Positions 19,025-30,147 of a stretch of DNA of 64,000 nucleotides are shown piece by piece. The stretch lies in NCBI RefSeq assembly GCF_016808095.1, contig NC_068970.1:46783630-46847629 (forward strand). Direction: 5' to 3'. A program made the position numbers and the translations under genes. The notes below the pieces were generated by a model. The model was given only the letters and a program-made list of their open reading frames with translations. It made no database searches and was not told where the DNA came from. This DNA is from Vigna angularis (Eukaryota > Streptophyta > Magnoliopsida > Fabales > Fabaceae). How positions within the stretch are numbered: position 1 is the stretch's first letter; the number at the start of each line of letters is the position of its first letter.

Positions 19025-20325
19025 TGATAACAGTTGAAAAACTGTTATTTTCATGCTTAAAATTGATACTAAAAGCAACCTTTAACACTTAGAAACTAGC
19101 TTGGAATCATGTTTTTGTTCATATTTTGTGAAATAAGAGAGCTGGACAAGTTTATGCTTGATTTCAGTGTTTTATGCAGGTTTTAAGGTGAATTTGGTGA
19201 AAGAAGTGAAGAAGGATAGAGATGGAATCAGAAAAGAACTCAAAAAGTGCAAAAGGAGAAGCCGCAAGTACCGCTCAGCGGCAGTTTACCGCTGAGCGGC
19301 ACTCAGAAACCCACGTTGGAACCGCTGAGGGGTGAAAATGCCGCTGAGGGGGAAGAATCAACTCACGCACTTATCGCTGAGCGGTAGTTTACCGCTGAGC
19401 GGCACTCTTTTGGGCTTAGGCCCACTTTTTTGTAATTTTACGAATAGTATATAAGCTTTAGGTCTTCCTAAGGTTTGTATCTTTGGCGGAGACGAAGCAA
19501 ACACTCACTTTTCCACCCCTTGAAGGAAGATCTTGGATGCTCAAGCTACCTCCTCCTCTTTCTAGGGTTCTATCTTTCATTCTTTCATTATTGTTCATCA
19601 AGTTTCACCATGAATATGGTGAACTAAACCTTGTATTGTTGTTGGAGAATCAATGTAGTCTTGTGAAACTCTCATATATAGAATTTGTTTTAACATCTTA
19701 TTTTAAGATACATGCTTTCTTTCATCTTTAGTTAGGGTTTTTCCTCTATGCTTAAAGCTTGCTTTGTTTAAGTCATTCATTGCCATGATTATTGATTTTG
19801 TCGATATGGGAACGTACGGGGAAATCTAGATCCGGGGAATTTCTCCCAATAGCATATTGGTTGCCTTTAAGCTTCTGCACTTCAGAATTAATTACTAGGA
19901 ATGCTAGGAATTGTATGAACTCGTAATTAAGGATAGGCCTTCTTGTAAGGTGATTTAGAGAGTGGCATTAACATTGATGAAAAGAATGATGAATTCCTAA
20001 AAGTATATGAGAGTGGATAAGATGAAATTGATAACCCCAACAACATACTCATCCATCTAATTCATTAAAGTGTTTGTATTCCTCTTTTCCATTGATCAAC
20101 TTCATGCATACATGTTTAATTACTGTCTTTTGCATCTAAAACCTACAATCAATTGTTCACAAGTCTCAAATAATCAACAAATCATATAGCTAACTAGGTC
20201 GTGAGTCCTTTGGGAAAACGATACTCGGTCTTACCTAGTTTTATTACTTGATACGATTCGGTCACACTTGCCGATTGTTAAACAAGTTTGTGGCGCCGTT
20301 TTCGGTGGTCATAAATTTGTCATCA
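19025..20325 (+). repeat. Family A solo LTR inside gag
   Basis: 1301 bp, TGATAACAG to GTCATCA, with no internal region. The flanks ATGGA (19020-19024) and CTGGA (20326-20330) match at four of five bases and are read as a target duplication with one later mutation. A solo LTR is normally left by LTR-LTR recombination. U3 boxes are at 19270-19400 and the TATA-like TATATAAG near 19448. Confidence 0.85.
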
Positions 20326-20961
20326 CTGGACAATCAGGGCAATTTCACAAGCAACAACAACAACAACCAACCTTATGGCAACAAATGTCTACACTTAATG
20401 AAAGATCAATAAGGATGGAAGAAACTCTTCAGTAATTCATACAAGCAACTGAATCCACTCAAAAGAGCACTGAAGCTGCTATTAAGAACTTGGAGATTCA
20501 AATGGGTCAAATTACCAAGCAGTTGGAAGAAAGGACTGACAAGAATTGTAGGGCTAATACTGAGGTTAACCCCATGGAAGAGTGTAAAGTGCTAGTGAAT
20601 GTAAATGTTGAAAAATTTGAGTTGGAAAAAGAAGAGAGAAAAGAGAGAGAAGAAAAAGAAGAAGAGAAAATTTGTGTGAAGATTGAGAAAGTGAGTAAAA
20701 AAAGAAAAGAAAAAACGAAAGTGAGGGAAAAGAGAAAGAGGACGAGAGGAAGAAATAGAGAATCATATGAAAAACCCTTTCGTTATCCAAAGAAGTATCA
20801 TAGGAAGGAAAAGAAATTTAAGTGCTTCATGGAAAGCTTCAAGAAATTGGAGATTAAAGTTCCTATGATTGAGACATTACAACAGGTTCCTGGTTTGATC
20901 AAATTTCTGAAGAAGTTCAGTAGAAAGAAGAAGAAAAAGAAGATGGAACTTGAGCTTTATT
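20326..20961 (+). pseudogene. Family A gag (right part), protease-less variant with Lys/Arg/Glu-rich tail
   Basis: Continues gag after the solo LTR: Gln-rich QQQQQPTLWQQMSTLNERS-like sequence with an early TAA in one frame, then MEIQMGQITKQLEER (ATG 20490). A stretch of about 60 residues is almost wholly K/E/R, followed by KKFKCFMESFKKLEIKVPMI and QQVPGLIKFLKKFSRKKKKK. The last two motifs resemble the segment that precedes protease in Athila gag-pol. No protease active site follows; the frame runs into the conserved box and stops at 21015. Confidence 0.75.
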
Positions 20962-21009
20962 GGGTCAAGCTAGTGACGTTAAAAAAGCGCTACCTGGGAG
21001 GCAACCCAG
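20962..21009 (+). other. Conserved family A box
   Basis: GGGTCAAGCTAGTGACGTTA, AAAAAGCGCTAC, CTGGGAGGCAACCCAG. The left half resembles copy A and the spacer TAC resembles copy B of 8826-9091, as if boxes A and B had recombined and removed the hairpin array between them. Confidence 0.7.
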
Positions 21010-21327
21010 TTGATTGATTTTATCTGTATTGTTTGTTTTGATTCTGCTTTAGTTGCATGATAGGGATTGAATGTTTGAGTGATCTGAGAACTTAATTGCA
21101 GGGAGCAAGTGAGGAGCATGAGTAGAAGGCACCTAGGGTAAGCTAGGAAGAAGAAAAGCACAACACGAAAGTACCGCTGAGCGGTGGTATCGTAAAATGG
21201 GCTTAGGTTGCCCCTTAGCGGAACCCGAGCCCATTAGGGTATTTTTATACCCTAAGTCATGCTTTGGCCTCTATTTTCAGATTCTTCTCTGTGCACACAC
21301 TCCTAAACACTTTTCCAAAGGTTCTCT
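21010..21327 (+). promoter_or_regulatory. Internal promoter-like module, cut by an LTR
   Basis: Contains CCGCTGAGCGG (21174-21184), GGGCTTAGG, GAGCCCA and the perfect inverted repeat TAGGGTAT-TTTT-ATACCCTA (21235-21254), followed by a CT-rich leader. It joins at about 21328 to an oppositely oriented LTR through the shared bases ACA. Confidence 0.5.
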
Positions 21328-22650
21328 ACAAATTTATGAACACCGAAAAACGGCGCCAAAAACTTGTTTAACCCTCGGCAAGTGTGACTGAATCGTATCA
21401 AGTAATAAACTCGGTAAGACCAAGTATCGTTCTCCCAAAGGACTCACGGCCTAGTTAGTTATATGATTTGTTGATTATTTGAGACTTGTGAACAATTGAT
21501 TGTAGGTTTTAAATGCAAAAGACAGAAATTAAACATGTATGCATGAATTTGATCAATGAAAAAGAGGAATACAAACACTTTAATGAATTAGATGGATGAG
21601 TATGTTGTTGGGGTTATCAATTTCATCTTATCCACTCTCATATACTTTTAGAAATTCATCATTCTTTTCATCAATTGCTAATGCCACTCTCTAAATCACC
21701 TTGCAAGAAGGCTTATCCTTAATTACGAGTTCATACATTTTCTAGCATCCCTAATAATTAATTCTGAAGTATAGAAGCTTAACGGCAACCAACCCTCATA
21801 TTCCTATGTCTAGGCAATATGCTATTGGGAGAAATTCCCTGGATCTAGATTTCCCCGTACGTTCCCATATCGACAAAATCAATAATCATGGCATTGAATG
21901 AGTTAAACAATGCAAGCTTTAAGCAAAGAGGAAAAACCCTAACTAATGATGAAAGAAAGCATGTATCTTAATATAAGATGTTAAAACACAAATTCCATAT
22001 ATGAGAGTTTCACAAGACTACATTGATTCCCCAACAACAATACAAGGTTTAGTTCACCATATTCATGGTGAAACTAGATGAACAATAATGAAATAAAGAA
22101 AGATAGAACCCTAGAAAGATGAGTAGGTAGACTTAGCATGCAAGATCTTCCTTCAAGGGGTGGAAAAGTGAGTGTTTGCTTCGTCTCAGCCAAAGATACA
22201 AACCCTAGGAAGACCTAAAGCTTATATACTATTCGTAATATTACAGAAAAGTGGGCCTAAGCCCAAAAGACCACCGCTCAGCGGTAAATTGCCGCTCAGC
22301 GGTACCAGCGTGTATCAATTTTTCCCCTCAGCTGCATTTTCACCCCTCAGCGTAGCCAACGGGTGTTCCTGAGTGCCGCACAGCGGTAAACTGCCGTTGA
22401 GTGGTACTTACGGCTTCTCCTTTTGCACTTTTTGAGTTCTTTTCTGATTCCATCTCTATCCTTCTTCACTTCTTTCACCAAATTCACCTTAAAACCTGCA
22501 TAAAACACTGAAATAAAGCATAAACCTATCCAGCTCTCTTATTTCCAAAAATATGAACAAAAACATGATTCCAAGCTAGTTTCTAAGTGTTAAAGGTTGC
22601 TTTTAGTATCAATTTTAAGCATAAAAATAACAGTTTTTCAACTGTTATCA
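21328..22650 (-). repeat. Family A LTR, minus strand, lacking its first five bases
   Basis: Runs from ACAAATTTATGAAC to CTGTTATCA and continues into the minus-strand 3' untranslated region at 22651. The missing TGATG and the absence of a target duplication show a rearranged left edge. Confidence 0.85.
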
Positions 22651-23928
22651 CAACCCCAAACTTAAAACTTTGCTTGTCCTCAAGCAAACAAAATGTAGCT
22701 CAATCTTCTACCAATCAATACAATGGTTTACTCCATTCAAAAATCCTCTTTTCAAGATAAGTAAAAACTTCAATTAAGCTCATGACAAAGACTTCAATCA
22801 AGACATACACATGCTTTAGTGTTCACAAAGTCACTTAATATCCAACAAATGCTATTTTTCATGAATGATCAATCAACTATGCATGGATGTTCATGTGCTC
22901 ATGGAATATTTCCTCACTAAGTAAAGTGTTTCACTCAAACACAAGTGTATAAGAGGTAATCACTCATTCGCTCTACTATCACAATGTCACATGAATTGAC
23001 TTTGCCTTTCATTTAACCACAATCAAATAAATTCACAAGCATGCATCATCACAAGGACTTTTCAATGGCTTATAATGTGGCTGGGCTAACAAGAAAATTG
23101 GTTTTTCTAGATCACAAAACCCTTGAGTTAAGAGAATCATATAAACACAATCATTCTTACTTTTCCCCAACTTTCTTTTGCATTGAGCTTTGCTTTTTCT
23201 TTTCTTTTCTTTCTCTTTTTCTTTCTCTTTTAACATACTTAATTCTTAGCTCTTAGCTCAATGCTTTCAATTTCCCTTTCTATTTTCCAACAACCCTAAA
23301 CTTGAACATTTGTCAATACCACAAAATATTTTCTACTTAACTCAAGGTAAAGCTTTTCAACAAGGGTTTTCAAATCATGTTCAAGGCTAGGGGTTCAAAG
23401 GATAGAACACATAATGTTCTCTTTTAATAGCTCATTTCATGAAATTGGCTAATACAAGGGTTACCAACAAATGACCTTGAACATATGATGCGAACAAGCA
23501 AGTAATTCAATCATAGAAAACCTGGGCAAAGTCATTCATGCTTCCAAAGTAATAGCATTCATTCACACAAACTCTGGAGCTCAAAACCTCACATATAAGC
23601 TCATTCACATTTGACATACACATCCTGCTTAATATCACAATCACAATCACAACATCATGCATTTGTTCCCAAAGCTTGTGAACCACCTGTATAAGCATGT
23701 AATGTGCACATCTCAACATCAATCCACATTAAAGCATCATCAAGCATTACTTATCAAACAATCACAATCATAAGCAAACCATCATAATAGACAAAGTTTT
23801 CAATTGAGTACATCAAACCCTATTCTAAAAACATAAATAAATAAGTTCAGAACATAAAACCAAACAAAAGCATAAGTCCTGCTCTAGTTATGATAGCATT
23901 CATCAGTAAATGATATCTCAGCTCCTCA
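22651..23928 (-). other. Family A 3' untranslated region, minus strand
   Basis: Homologous to 5449-6718. It includes the conserved 71-codon frame (23507-23722), the inverted repeat region and a purine-rich run near 23190-23230. No gene is claimed. Confidence 0.65.
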
Positions 23929-24203
23929 TCAATCTGAGTTGTCATCTGTATCCTCCTCTTCTTCCTCATCTTCAGCATCCTCAAATGCATCATCCTCATC
24001 ATCATCAGCATCATCTTCATCCATCTCCATAGCTGAAGCTTCAGCTGCTTCAGCTCTGCCTCCTTGTACCTGCTCTTCTGGCCAAGCTACCACATTATGA
24101 AACTCCTCCATAGTCCACCTATGTGCTGCAGGTGTATCATACATTCCAACGATCATCTCAGTAGTGGCCACCTGCCCTTTGTGGATCGACTGTAACTGTG
24201 CAC
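23929..24203 (-). pseudogene. 3' part of the extra ORF, cut by an LTR insertion
   Basis: Encodes the last about 90 residues of the protein at 6719-7954: VGMYDTPAAHRWTMEEFHNV, VVAWPEE and an acidic C-terminal run. The frame is cut at 24203 by an LTR with target duplication TGCAC. A further 24 bp of the same ORF (26894-26917) survive beyond the insertion before the next LTR begins. Confidence 0.85.
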
Positions 24204-24258
24204 TGATAACAGTTGAGAAACTGTTATTTTCATGCTTAAAATTGATAATAAAAGCAAC

Positions 24259-25774
24259 TGATGAGTCAATATTTTAATCACTTCACTTAGCTTATTGTGC
24301 TAGAATTCATCAGGGAATTGTGCTTAAATGTCCAGTATTTTCTCATTTTTCTTAATTGTACTTAATTTGACCAGAAATTCTAATTTTAATTAATTTGAAT
24401 TATCTGAGCTTATTATTTTGCAGAGAAAATTTTGGAAATACAATTTGGGATATTTGGAAGGCTGCCACATAATTAAAGACTCTCCATTAAAGAAGTGTGT
24501 ACAAGAAGGGGGACATTATGGTAATTTTAATCTTTAAGCTCATGAGAAAGGGGTGCTTCATTGGAAAAAGGGTGACATTCATTAAATTGAAGTACAACAG
24601 AGTTGGTTTGGACGGTGATTGAAAATGCACATCTTATTTTTAATGAATGGTTGAGTTGTGTGCTTTATTTATTAGAAAGAAATGGCACGGCCTGGTCCAA
24701 CTTTGGAAGCACACAGCAGCCACTCATCCATCAGCTATGGCATCTTCACGGCCCAGCAAGCACACACGTCCAGCAACACGTCCACGGTCCAGCAGGGGTG
24801 AGGCCTTCATTTGACGGTCCAGCGCAGCAGCTTGGGGGCGCGTCCAGCAGCAGCAGGTAGCGTCCAAAGGAGGGGGGTGCAGGAAGGAAAAAGAAAGAAG
24901 CAGCGGGTGTGCACATGGAGCATCCAGCGTCCAGAAGCCTTTAAGCAGCAGTTAGCTGACCCAGAAAAGAGTTGAGGCACGTCCAGCAGAGTGGAAAGCA
25001 GCGTCCACGCTGGATTCAATTAGAAGAAGAGGCGGATGAAGAGCACACGGCCCAATGCAGGAGGAAGAAGAATTCACTTTTCATGCTGGAAAAAGAGGGC
25101 GTTCCAGTATGTGGTTTTTGCTTTTAGAAAGTAGAAGTGTTGATTTTATTTAGAGAGTATCTGCAGCATGTTAGGTGATTAGATAGGAGTAGGTGTCATG
25201 GTTTGGCATGGAGGGAGTGGTGTGTTGTCACGTCCAGGGGCAGCACGAAAGCTTTATTTCTTTTCTTTCTCAGCATGTTTCATTTTGTTGTTATGGGGAA
25301 AAGTGGTCATGCTTCCAACCTTTATCACTTTCATTGGTTTTATCATTTTACACATTAGAATGCAAAGCAGCTAACTTGTTCCTTTCACTGTTAACGTTTC
25401 TTATTAGTGCCATTTCCATTGTGAATTGCATGCTTGGTTTACTTGTTGCATTTCTTATTTTATTCCAGCCTTTTTGCGCTGAATGTTTGATCTCGGCTGT
25501 ATGGTATTTCTATTGGCGCGTTGCATTTCCACAACATTAATGTATTTAAGTGTTTTACTAATTGTTGCATTTTAATTAATTCCAACTGCGTTAATTTCCA
25601 ATTTTAAATTTAAGTTTATCCGCATCCAGACGAACACTTCCAAACCCCCCCTACGTGTTGATCTGAGATTGAACCACATTTGGTCCTTGAGAGACGATCT
25701 AGGAGTCACTTCCTAGCACTATACTGCATTCTTTTATGCACATCAAATTTGATGGGCCGCGACAGCCCGCATCA
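24259..25774 (+). repeat. LTR of a second Athila-like family (family B)
   Basis: Starts TGATGAGTCAATATTTT and ends CCCGCATCA, 1516 bp, followed by a tRNA-Asp PBS. The region 24765-25020 contains many CGTCCAGC-like repeats. No second LTR is in the window. Confidence 0.82.
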
Positions 25775-25779
25775 AATTT

Positions 25780-25797
25780 TGGCGCCGTTGCCGGGGA
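25780..25797 (+). promoter_or_regulatory. tRNA-Asp primer-binding site of family B
   Basis: TGGCGCCGTTGCCGGGGA five bases after the LTR end, identical to the family A PBS. Confidence 0.88.
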
Positions 25798-25948
25798 CCA
25801 ACGGTTCGGTCTTAGGTCTTTTGTTGTGTTAGTGTGTGTTGTGTTTTGTCTTGTCTTGTGATGTGATGTTCTGTTTTGTGTGTGCGCGTTGCATGTTAAA
25901 TTGTGACGTGTTTTGTTTGTTTCGTAATTTTCTATATTTTCTTTTTCC

Positions 25949-26764
25949 ATGTCTACCTACTTTTATTTTGTGAATACTGCTTATTCTGCCTGTGCCTTTG
26001 ATTATGATTCTCCTTCTGCATCTAACTCTGAGTACAGTCCTCATGTTTATTCTGCTAATTTTTATGCTGAGAACACTATGGCTCATTCCCCAACTTCTGA
26101 GAGTTCTCCTTGGGAGCCGGTTCCACTTGATGAGGAGGATGTTCGTTGTGTTTTCAACACTGGACTGATAAATTTGCTGCCTGAGTTTCATGGTTTTGCA
26201 GGTGAATGCCCACATAAACATTTGGAGAAGTTCTATCTCATTTTCTCTGCAATGAAACCTCCAGATGTCCCGGATGATCACATTTTCGTAAGAGCATTTT
26301 CACACTCATTACAAGGAGCAGCGAAGGATTGGTGTTATTGTCTATCTCCAGGATCCGTCACCAGTTGGGAAGATCTTGAGCATCAGTTTCTAAACAAATT
26401 CTTCCATCTACAGTATGGTTACAGCAACGATCCTGGATGGAATGATCCTAACCTGGGATGGCATAGTACTCCACAACATCAATATCAAGAACCATCACTC
26501 CAGAATACTTGTATGCCTCCACCAGTCCAGGAGCTACAACAGCTACAGTCTTATGAGTCTGCCCAGATAGCTCCTCAACCTTCTACTTCTGAGCTTACAT
26601 TGCAGGAGTTGTTGGAGCAGATGACCATGCAGAACCTTCAGTTTCAGCAAGAGAACAGAGCACACCTTCAATGTTTGAGCAATCAGACAGGGCAGATGAC
26701 CACTCAACTCAATCAGGAACAGTCTCAAGATTTAGAGGAATCAACAAATCATATAACTAACTAG
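25949..26764 (+). pseudogene. Family B gag, truncated and fused to LTR sequence
   Basis: Retrotransposon gag core: LLPEFHGFAGECPHKHLEKF, RAFSHSLQGAAKDWCYCL, TSWEDLEHQFLNKFF. A Gln-rich segment follows with an internal deletion, ELTLQELLEQMTMQNLQFQQ, then the frame passes into the LTR tail (last residues STNHITN). There is no zinc finger, protease or pol. The Athila assignment rests on the PBS and this gag. Confidence 0.8.
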
Positions 26765-26917
26765 GCCGTGAGTCCTTTGGGAAAACGATACTTGGTCTTA
26801 CCTAGTTTTATTACTTGATACGATTCGGTCACACTTGCCGATTGTTAAACAAGTTTTTGGTGCCGTTTTTCGGTGTTTATAAATTTGTCATCATGCACCT
26901 ATAAGAGACATGTACAT

Positions 26918-28259
26918 TGATGACAAATTTATGAACACCGAAAAACGGCACCACAAACTTGTTTAACAATCGGCAAGTGTGACCGAATCGTATCAAGTAA
27001 TAAAACAAGGTAAGACCAAGTATCATTTTCACAAAGGACTCACGGCCTGGTTTAGCTATATGATTTGTTGATTATTTAAGACTTACGAACAAATTGATTG
27101 TAGGTTTAAATGCAAAAGACAGTAATTAAATATGTATGCATGAATTTGATCAATGGAGAAAAACAGAATACAAACACTTCAATGAATTAGATGGATGAGT
27201 ATGTTGTTGGGGTTATCAATTTCATCTTATCCACTCTCATATACTTTAGGAATTCATCAATCTTTTCACCAATGTTAATGCCACTCTCTAAATTACCTTG
27301 TCAAGAAGGCCTATCCTTAATTACGAGTTCATACAATTCCTAGCATTCCTAGTAATTAGTTCTGAAGTTCAGGAGCTTAAAGGCAACCAATATGCTATTG
27401 GGAGAAATTCCCCGGATCTAGATTTCCCCGTACGTTCCCATATCGACAAAATCAATAATCATGGCAATGAATGAGTTAAACAAAGCAAGCAATAAGAAAA
27501 GAGGAAAAACCCTAACTAAAGATGAAAGAAAGCATATATCTTAATATAAGACGTTAAAACAAATTCCATATATGAGAGTTTCACAAGACTACATTGATTC
27601 CCCAACAACAATACAAGGTTTAGTTCACCATATTCATGGTGAAACTAGACGAACAATAATGAATGAAAGAAAGATAGAAACCTAGAAAGAGGAGAAGGTA
27701 GCCTGAGCATCCAAGATCTTCCTTCAAGGGGTGGAAAAGTGAGTGTTTGCTTCGTCTCAGCCAAAGGTACAAACCCTAGGACGTCCTAAAGCTTATATAC
27801 TATTCTAATAATTACAGAAAATTAGGCCCAAGCCCAAAATAGTGCCGCTCAGCGGTAAACTACCGCTCAACGGTAAACTACCGCTCAACGGTAAACTACC
27901 GCTCAGCGGTAAGTGCGTGAGTTGTTTTTCTCCCCTCAGCGACCTTTTCACCCCTCAGCGGAGCCAAGGTGACTGCCTGAGTGCCGCTCAGCGGTAAACT
28001 GCCGCTGAGCGGCAGTTGCGGCTTCTCCTTTTGCACTTTTTGATGTCTTTTCTGATTCCATCTCTATCCTTCTTCACTTCTTTCACCAAATTCACCTTAA
28101 AACCTACATAAAAACACTGAAATCAAGCATTAACCTGTCCAGCTCTCTTATTTCTAAAAATATGACCAAAAGCATGATTTCAAGCTAGTTTCTAAGTGTT
28201 AAAGGTTGCTTTTAGTATCAATTTTAAGCATCAAAATAACAGTTTTTCAACTGTTATCA
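26918..28259 (-). repeat. Family A LTR (sense 3' LTR of the minus-strand element 26918-38008)
   Basis: 1342 bp, TGATGACAAATT to CTGTTATCA. Its U3 has a local tandem expansion: an 18-bp unit TAAACTACCGCTCARCGG is repeated about three times at 27856-27910. The paired LTR is at 31482-38008; the target duplication cannot be read because that copy is truncated. Confidence 0.88.
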
Positions 28260-29480
28260 CCACCCCAAACTTAGAACTTTGCTTGTCCTCAAGCAAACAA
28301 GATGTGACTCAATCTTCTACCAATCCATAGAATGGTTTACTCATTCAAAAATCTTCTTTTCAAGATAAGTAAAGACTTCAATCAAACTCATGACAAAGAT
28401 TTCAATCAAGACGTGCACATGCCTTAGTGTTCAAAAAGTCACTTAATATCCAACAAATGCTATTTTTCATGAATGATCAATCAACTAAACATGGATGTTC
28501 ATATGCTCAATGAATATTTCCTCACTAGGTAAAGTGTTTCACTCAAACACAAGTGCATAAGAGGTAATCACTCATTCACTCTACTATCACAATGTCACAG
28601 GAATTAACTTTGCCTTTCATTTAACCATAATCAAATACATTCACAGGCATGCATCATCACAAGGACTTTTAAATGGCTTATAATGAGGCTGGGCTAACAA
28701 GAAAATTGGTTTTTCTAGATCACAAAACCCTTGAGTTAAGAGAATCATATCAACACAATCATTCTTATTTATTCCCAACTTTCTTTTGCATTGAGCTTTG
28801 CTTTTTCTTTTCTTTCTCTTTTTCTTTTTCTTTTCACATTCTTATTTCTTAGCTCTTAGCTCAATGCTTTGAATTTCCCTTTCTATTTTCCAACAACCCC
28901 AAACTTGAACATTTATCAATACCACAAAATATTTTCTACTTAAGTCAAGGTAAAGCTTTTCAACAAGGGTTTTCAAATCGTGTTCAAGGCTAGAGGTTCA
29001 AAGGATAGAACACAAAGTGTTCTCTTTGAGTGGCTAATCATGAAATTGGCTAATATAAGGGTTATCAACAAATGACCTTGATCATATGATGCAAACAAGC
29101 AAGTAATTCAATCATAGAAAACCTGGGCAAAGTCATTCATGCTTCCAAAGGAATAGCATTCAATCAAAACAAACTCTGGAGCTCAAAAACTCACATATAA
29201 GCTCATTCACATTTGACATAAACATCCTGCTTAATATCACAATCACAATCACAACATCATGCATTTGTTCACAAAGCTTGTGAATCACCTGTATAAGCAT
29301 ATAATGTACATCTCCACATCAATCCATATCAAAGCATTATCAGGCATTACTTATCAAACAACAATCATAAGCAAACCATCATAACAGACAAAGTTTCCAA
29401 TTGAGTACATCAAATCCTATTCTAAAAACAAAAGTGAATGATAAAACAAATCCTGCTCTAGTGCTTTGAAAAACTCAGCC
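28260..29480 (-). other. Family A 3' untranslated region; extra ORF absent
   Basis: Homologous to 5449-6718. In sense, the leader sequence at 29480-29560 passes directly into this tail, so this copy has lost the extra ORF and its intron. No gene is claimed. Confidence 0.65.
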
Positions 29481-29745
29481 CCATCAATGATGCTCTCTCC
29501 CAACCCCAAACTTAGATGGAAAACTAGTGAGAAAGTGAGTGGAAGGGAAATTTTCTAAAGAGGAATGAAAGGAAAAATGTAGAGAACCTTTGGAAAAGTG
29601 TTTAGGAGTGCGTGTGCAGAGAAGAATATGAAAATAGAGGCCAAAGCATGACTTAGGGTATAAAAATACCCTAATGGGCTCGGGTTCCGCTAAGGGGCAA
29701 CCTAAGCCCATTTTACAATACCACCGCTCAGCGGCACTTTCGTGT
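29481..29745 (-). promoter_or_regulatory. Internal promoter-like module
   Basis: In sense: CCGCTGAGCGG, TGGGCTTAGG, GAGCCCATTAGGG, the inverted repeat TAGGGTAT-TTTT-ATACCCTA (29654-29673) and a CT-rich leader ending near a second AAGTTTGGGGTTGG motif (29505-29520). Only one CCGCTSAGCGG box remains. Confidence 0.5.
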
Positions 29746-29898
29746 TGTGCTTTTCTTCTTCCTAGCTTACCCTAGGTGCCTTCTACTCATGCCCCTCACT
29801 TGCTCCCTGCAATTAAGTTCTCAGATCACTCAAACATTCAATCCCTATCATGCAACTAAAGCAGAATCAAAACAAACAATACAGATAAAATCAATCAA

Positions 29899-29946
29899 CT
29901 GGGTTGCCTCCCAGGTAGCGCTTGTTTAACGTCACGAGCCTGACCC
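29899..29946 (-). other. Conserved family A box (copy B)
   Basis: Identical in layout to 8826-8873, with CTGGGAGGCAACCCAG and GTGACGTTAAAC in sense. Confidence 0.75.
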
Positions 29947-29957
29947 AAAATCCTCCA

Positions 29958-30066
29958 GCACCCTTCAGTAGATGCAAATTTTTCTTACCAACACCCATCA
30001 GTAGGTGTATACAAACATAGTATCCTTCAGTAGATACTCTTCCGCCTAACATCCATCAGTAGATGT
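29958..30066 (-). other. Tandem array of four short hairpins with a shared octaloop
   Basis: In sense order: ACATC-TACTGATG-GATGT (30049-30066), GTATC-TACTGAAG-GATAC (30020-30037), ACACC-TACTGATG-GGTGT (29991-30008), GCATC-TACTGAAG-GGTGC (29958-29975). The last pairs with one T-G wobble on the sense strand, which is C-A on the other strand, so a sense RNA fits better than DNA or antisense RNA. Spacers of 10-16 nt are not conserved. Confidence 0.8.
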
Positions 30067-30147
30067 AAACCCTGTAACAAACTTATAACAAAAACAAAAA
30101 TACCCAAAAGTTCAAAATTACATCACCAAACCAAAAATTAAAAGTTC

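Larger units (their letters stand above)
24204..26893 (+). mobile_element. Family A LTR whose middle is replaced by a second Athila-like element
   Basis: The first 55 bp (24204-24258) and the last about 153 bp (26741-26893) are family A LTR ends, flanked by exact TGCAC duplications (24199-24203, 26894-26898). Between them lies the LTR and part of the gag of another element. The simplest history is insertion of the second element near the LTR start, then a deletion joining its gag to the LTR tail at the shared bases AATCAACA. Confidence 0.8.

Noticed and set aside
24258..24300. CTGATGAGTC at the family B LTR start resembles the hammerhead ribozyme core.
   Set aside because: No matching stem II or GAAA with a third helix was found nearby; the bases are simply the LTR terminus TGATGAGTC preceded by C.
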